Program-made: the position numbers and the translations under genes
The notes under the pieces: generated by a model
Told to the model about the DNA's origin: nothing
What the model saw: only the letters and a program-made list of their open reading frames with translations
Databases searched by the model: none
In this document: positions 6,632 to 9,669 of the stretch, piece by piece
Layout of the letters: every line of letters starts with the position of its first letter
Numbering within the stretch: position 1 is the stretch's first letter
From: Deferribacteres bacterium
Lineage (GTDB): Bacteria > Nitrospirota > Thermodesulfovibrionia > UBA6902
Assembly (NCBI GenBank): GCA_013152795.1
Contig: JAADFS010000016.1
Span: 1 to 9,669 of the forward strand
DNA: 9,669 bases
Direction: 5' to 3'

Positions 6632-7474
6632 TCAACCCCTGCCCCCTGCATCCTGCCCCCTGGGCCTTTTTTTGAGGGATAAAACCACACTGTCCCCTGT
6701 CTTTATGCCGAATTTTTCAGCGGCGCTGTCTTCGTAGACGAAAAGCTCCAGATACCCGAAGCTGTTCATGACCGCCGACAGCCCCGCGCCCTGTGCCTGC
6801 GCATAGTAGTCCGCAAAGGGAACCTCCCTGTTATTGAAGGTTATCCTGAATTTGCCCGGCGGGGCCTCAGGGGACAGTTTCGCCAGGTCATCGCCGGTGA
6901 TGTTGGATATGGCATTGCCGAAATTGTCAATTGAGATGATAGTGCCTTTCAGGGTGTTCTTATCCGTCAATGTAACGCGCGGCAGCGGGATTTTACTGTA
7001 ATCCTCAATCGGGTCGCCGAACTTGTGGTAATCTATCCCCCTTGACAGCCATGCCGCAACAGGCGCGAATATGTCACGCCCGTGGAATGTCGAGCCCTTC
7101 ATCGGGAGAAAATAGTGCGAAGAGGTCAAATGGAGTACCGTATAGTCAGGCGCTGCCGCTTCATAGACCGAGGAGAATACGCCGTTGTCCGGTCCTATGA
7201 AGAAATGGTGTCCCGTGGTGACCAGCAGCGGCCTCCTGTGCCCGCCGACTCCGGGGTCGACAACCACGACATGGATTGTGCCTGAGGGAAAGTACCTGTA
7301 GCTCATGCCTATGACCTGCGAGGCCTCAAAGATATTGTGGCGCTGTATATTGTGGGTAATGTCTATTATCCTCGCCCTTGGATTTATCCCGAGGATAACG
7401 CCCTTTAACAGGCCCGCAAACGGGTCCCTCAGCCCAAAGTCCGTTGTCAGGGTTATGAAAGGTTTCTCTAACAT
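6632..7474 (-). CDS. S-adenosyl-L-methionine hydrolase, adenosine-forming (DUF62 family)
   Basis: A 280-residue member of the SAM hydroxide adenosyltransferase family, which uses an activated water or hydroxide to split SAM into adenosine and methionine. Family signatures are all present: T-L-T-T-D-F-G near the N-terminus, G-V-I-L-G-I-N-P, I-D-I-T-H, V-V-V-D-P-G-V-G, G-P-D-N-G-V, and F-H-G-R-D-I-F-A-P-V-A. The catalytic Asp-Arg-His set of the family corresponds by spacing to D73, R80 and H131. The C-terminal domain includes I-S-I-D-N-F-G-N-A-I-S-N. Its ATG overlaps the last 7 bases of pyrD and has GGAG 7 bases before it, so it is probably translationally coupled. The last residues (about 270-280, G- and R-rich) are encoded by a short repeat and may be a lineage-specific tail. 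Its link to pyrimidine synthesis is positional only. Confidence 0.92.
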   Translation of the reverse strand: MLEKPFITLTTDFGLRDPFAGLLKGVILGINPRARIIDITHNIQRHNIFEASQVIGMSYRYFPSGTIHVVVVDPGVGGHRRPLLVTTGHHFFIGPDNGVFSSVYEAAAPDYTVLHLTSSHYFLPMKGSTFHGRDIFAPVAAWLSRGIDYHKFGDPIEDYSKIPLPRVTLTDKNTLKGTIISIDNFGNAISNITGDDLAKLSPEAPPGKFRITFNNREVPFADYYAQAQGAGLSAVMNSFGYLELFVYEDSAAEKFGIKTGDSVVLSLKKRPRGQDAGGRG

Positions 7475-8376
7475 TTCACTGCTCCGGTTAATTCCCCGGG
7501 CGACCTGATGCCCCTTGCGGACATGAATGATCTGATCCCTTCCAGGATCTCCAGCGCGGCCCCCGGGTTGACGAAGTTTGCTGTTCCCACGGCAACGGCG
7601 GTTGCGCCTGCGAGCATGAATTCAATGGCATCGCCGGCCGACATTATACCGCCCATGCCGATAAGCGGTATCTTCACTTTCTTATAACACTCCCAGACCA
7701 TCCTGACGGCGACCGGCCTGATGGCCGGGCCCGACAGCCCGCCGGTGATGTTTGCAAGTTTCGGCCTCTGTGTGTTTATGTCAATGGCCATTGCCGTGAG
7801 TGTATTGATCAGGGACAGGGCATCCGCCCCTGCGTCCTCTGCGGCCTTCGCCATCATGGCTATGTCGGTCACATTGGGCGAGAGCTTCACGATAAGGGGC
7901 ATGCCGGTCGCCTTGCGGACCGCGCTGACCACCCTGAAGGTGACCTTCGGGTCCGTGCCGAAGATGCTCCAGCCGGCCTGCTTGTTCGGGCATGATATGT
8001 TCATTTCAAGCGCGTGTACGCCCTCTGCCGAGCTTAATCTCGCGGCCGCCTCTGCATACTCTGATATGGAATCCCCGAAGAAGTTGACTATTACACGGGT
8101 TTTGAACCGCCTCAGGAAAGGTAGTTTGTCCTTTATAAAGCTGTCTATGCCTATGTTCTGAAGCCCCACTGCGTTCAGCATGCCAGCGGGTGTCTCCACA
8201 ATGCGCGGCGGCGGATTGCCCTCCCTGGGCCGCAGCGAAAGCCCCTTTACGGTAACGGCCCCGAGCCTGCCGATATCCATAAATTCTGAATACTCCTCCC
8301 CGTAGCCGAATGTGCCCGAAGCCGCGATTACGGGGTTTCCGAGTTTCAGTTTTCCCAGATTGACCGAAAGTTTCAT
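7468..8376 (-). CDS. pyrD: Dihydroorotate dehydrogenase, class 1B catalytic subunit
   Basis: A 302-residue FMN enzyme that oxidises dihydroorotate to orotate in de novo pyrimidine synthesis, cytosolic, in complex with PyrK. It has the class 1 features: N-P-V-I-A-A-S-G-T-F-G at 14-24, V-T-V-K-G-L-S with K44, N-A-V-G-L-Q-N at 68-74, catalytic Cys129 in N-I-S-C-P-N (class 1 uses Cys where class 2 uses Ser), K164 in V-K-L-S-P-N, and the phosphate-binding G-M-G-G-I at 240-244 followed by A-V-G-T-A. Full length for the family. It begins 20 bases after the pyrK stop with only a weak Shine-Dalgarno, and its end overlaps the SAM hydrolase start by 7 bases, so it lies inside one transcript. The adjacent PyrK supports the 1B (NAD-linked) subclass. 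Confidence 0.97.
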   Translation of the reverse strand: MKLSVNLGKLKLGNPVIAASGTFGYGEEYSEFMDIGRLGAVTVKGLSLRPREGNPPPRIVETPAGMLNAVGLQNIGIDSFIKDKLPFLRRFKTRVIVNFFGDSISEYAEAAARLSSAEGVHALEMNISCPNKQAGWSIFGTDPKVTFRVVSAVRKATGMPLIVKLSPNVTDIAMMAKAAEDAGADALSLINTLTAMAIDINTQRPKLANITGGLSGPAIRPVAVRMVWECYKKVKIPLIGMGGIMSAGDAIEFMLAGATAVAVGTANFVNPGAALEILEGIRSFMSARGIRSPGELTGAVKC

Positions 8377-8396
8377 CGTACAGTAATTTACACTTT

Positions 8397-9176
8397 CTAC
8401 CAGATTATCTCATCGAGGGGAAACACAGGCCCGTCCTTGCACACGCGTTTATAGCCGCCGGTTGTATTGACGATACATCCGAGACACGCGCCGATTCCGC
8501 AGGCCATATTCTGTTCAAGGGCCGCATACCCCCTTAATCCGTATTCCCCTGCAAGCGCGGACAGTGACCTGAGCATGTGCTCCGGCCCGCAGGCATAAAT
8601 GCAGCAATCCTCTGAGACAGAGGGGTTTTTATCCAGGAACTCTCTCAGCATGCCGGTGACAGGGCCTTTCCACCCCGTGTCTCCGCTGTCAGTGCAGACA
8701 TGCGGTTCAATGCCGATTGACTTGAGCTCCTCGATACATAACAGATCGCTTCCGGTTTTTGCGCCGTAGAAGAGAACAGGCTTTTTCACAGAGGCGGCCA
8801 GGCTTTCGGCAAGGGCGAAGACCGGCGCGATACCCACTCCGCCGGCCACGAGTATGGTGTTTTTCCGTGATCTCCTGACGGGAAAGCTGTTGCCGAGGGG
8901 GCCGATTATCTCCAGTATGTCCCCCGGTCTTTTGCGGCTCAGGATAGCCGTCCCCCTGCCCGTGACCCTGTAGAGAATCCGGATGTCGCTCCCGGTGCGC
9001 CGGTGGATGCTGAACGGCCTTTTCAGCAGGGGGTCAAGGCCGTTGCCCGCAGAGACCATGAAAAAATTGCCCGGCCCGGGCCTTCGGATTTTCTTTAACG
9101 GATGGAAGGTTAAGAGATAGTGTTCTGCTGTAAGACGCCTGTTTTCTTTTACGGATGCCTCAAATAATCTACTCAA
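8397..9176 (-). CDS. pyrK: Dihydroorotate dehydrogenase electron transfer subunit (FAD, 2Fe-2S)
   Basis: A 259-residue iron-sulfur flavoprotein that passes electrons from the PyrD FMN to NAD+. It has a ferredoxin-reductase-type FAD domain with R-P-F-S-I (53-57), an NAD-binding domain with G-G-V-G-I-A-P (112-118) and C-G-P-E-H-M (196-201), and the C-terminal [2Fe-2S] site, C226, C231, C234 and C246. The start chosen is TTG at 9176, which overlaps the greA end by 8 bases; no ATG start is available upstream within the frame, and the N-terminus (F-E-A-S-V-K-E-N-R-R-L) aligns with the normal PyrK beginning. The overlap suggests translational coupling to greA. Full length with all cofactor residues present. 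Confidence 0.96.
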   Translation of the reverse strand: MSRLFEASVKENRRLTAEHYLLTFHPLKKIRRPGPGNFFMVSAGNGLDPLLKRPFSIHRRTGSDIRILYRVTGRGTAILSRKRPGDILEIIGPLGNSFPVRRSRKNTILVAGGVGIAPVFALAESLAASVKKPVLFYGAKTGSDLLCIEELKSIGIEPHVCTDSGDTGWKGPVTGMLREFLDKNPSVSEDCCIYACGPEHMLRSLSALAGEYGLRGYAALEQNMACGIGACLGCIVNTTGGYKRVCKDGPVFPLDEIIW

Positions 9177-9642
9177 AGCTTATCTCTAAGATTTCGTACT
9201 CCATTGTCCTGGCAGGCGCCTTTATGATAACCGTATCGCCGATCTCTTTGCCGATAAGCGACCTTCCGACAGGTGAGCTGATGGATATCTTGCCGGTCTT
9301 GACGTCTGCTTCATCCTGGCCCACCAGGGTAAAAACCTTCTCCTCGTCCGTGTCGACATCAAAGATTTTCACCTTTGCGCCGAATGCCACCCTGTTCTGC
9401 GAGATCTTTGAGGGATCGATCACCTCGGCGAGCGCAAGCTTGCTCTTGAGCTCCTGGATGCGCCCCTCAATGAACGACTGTCTTTCCTTTGCGGCATGAT
9501 ACTCCGCATTTTCAGACAGGTCGCCGTGCTCCCTGGCCTCGGCAATCGCCCTGATATTCTGGGGGCGGTCCACCTTCAGCAGCCTTTCAAGCTCCTCTTT
9601 CAGTTTACGGTACCCCTCCGGGGTCATTGGAACCTTCTGCAT
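9169..9642 (-). CDS. greA: Transcription elongation factor GreA
   Basis: Rescues backtracked RNA polymerase by stimulating cleavage of the nascent RNA through the secondary channel. The protein is 157 residues from the ATG at 9642, the usual GreA length, beginning M-Q-K-V-P-M-T-P-E-G as in the family; an in-frame TTG at 9660 would add six residues but has GGGGA directly against it and is less likely. The N-terminal coiled coil (residues 1-75) has the acidic tip A-R-E-H-G-D-L-S-E-N-A-E-Y-H with D41 and E44, the pair needed for Mg binding in the polymerase active site. The C-terminal FKBP-like domain includes D-E-A-D, I-S-S-P-V-G-R-S-L-I-G-K and ends F-E. The end overlaps pyrK by 8 bases. It is the first gene of the operon visible here; the window stops 27 bases upstream of the chosen start. 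Confidence 0.97.
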   Translation of the reverse strand: MQKVPMTPEGYRKLKEELERLLKVDRPQNIRAIAEAREHGDLSENAEYHAAKERQSFIEGRIQELKSKLALAEVIDPSKISQNRVAFGAKVKIFDVDTDEEKVFTLVGQDEADVKTGKISISSPVGRSLIGKEIGDTVIIKAPARTMEYEILEISFE

Positions 9643-9669
9643 AGTAGAAAATTTTAACAATCCCCGGCA

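Noticed and set aside
6661..6675. T run near the 3' end of the SAM hydrolase as a plus-strand terminator for the radical SAM gene
   Set aside because: The only stem directly before it is about 3 bp, and the T run is explained by Lys codons on the minus strand.
7721..8161. Plus-strand ORF of 146 codons opposite pyrD
   Set aside because: It is a shadow of pyrD, which has all its family motifs; the antisense product resembles nothing recognisable.

Overview
The window reads as a chromosomal stretch from a Gram-negative bacterium of moderate GC content. Support for Gram-negative: a secreted protein with a PEP-CTERM/exosortase sorting tail, a very good sigma-54 (-24/-12) promoter, and a cobalamin-type radical SAM protein. 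The mix would suit Nitrospirota or Desulfobacterota-like lineages, but this is an inference without a phylogenetic marker search.

Layout. (1) 1-404, + strand: 3' part of rplQ (ribosomal protein L17), closed by a strong intrinsic terminator at about 440-470. (2) 456-4642, - strand: a two-gene cell-surface locus. The upstream gene encodes a roughly 1170-residue secreted mosaic (LamG, carbohydrate-binding-like, Ig-like, CARDB, Pro-rich linker, CARDB-like, carboxypeptidase-regulatory-like, PKD, C-terminal dockerin). The downstream gene encodes a 195-residue protein with a cohesin-like beta-sandwich and a PEP-CTERM tail. (3) 4643-5028: divergent intergenic region with a sigma-54 promoter facing the surface locus, a candidate activator palindrome, a possible 16-codon leader ORF and a sigma-70-like promoter facing right. 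(4) 5029-6612, + strand: a stand-alone cobalamin-binding-fold radical SAM protein of unknown substrate. (5) 6632-9642, - strand: a tightly packed housekeeping operon, greA - pyrK - pyrD - SAM hydrolase (DUF62), with short overlaps at two junctions; its promoter and any genes upstream of greA lie outside the window.

How the genes may work together. PyrK and PyrD form the NAD-linked class 1B dihydroorotate dehydrogenase of pyrimidine synthesis. The most interesting part is the surface locus: a dockerin-ended, carbohydrate-binding-type scaffold sits directly upstream of a small cohesin-like protein carrying an exosortase signal. I infer a possible non-cellulosomal cohesin-dockerin pair in which the PEP-CTERM protein would hold the large mosaic at the cell surface or in the exopolysaccharide matrix, under sigma-54 control. 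The exosortase itself and its regulators are not in the window. No CRISPR array, tRNA, rRNA, insertion sequence or integrase was seen.
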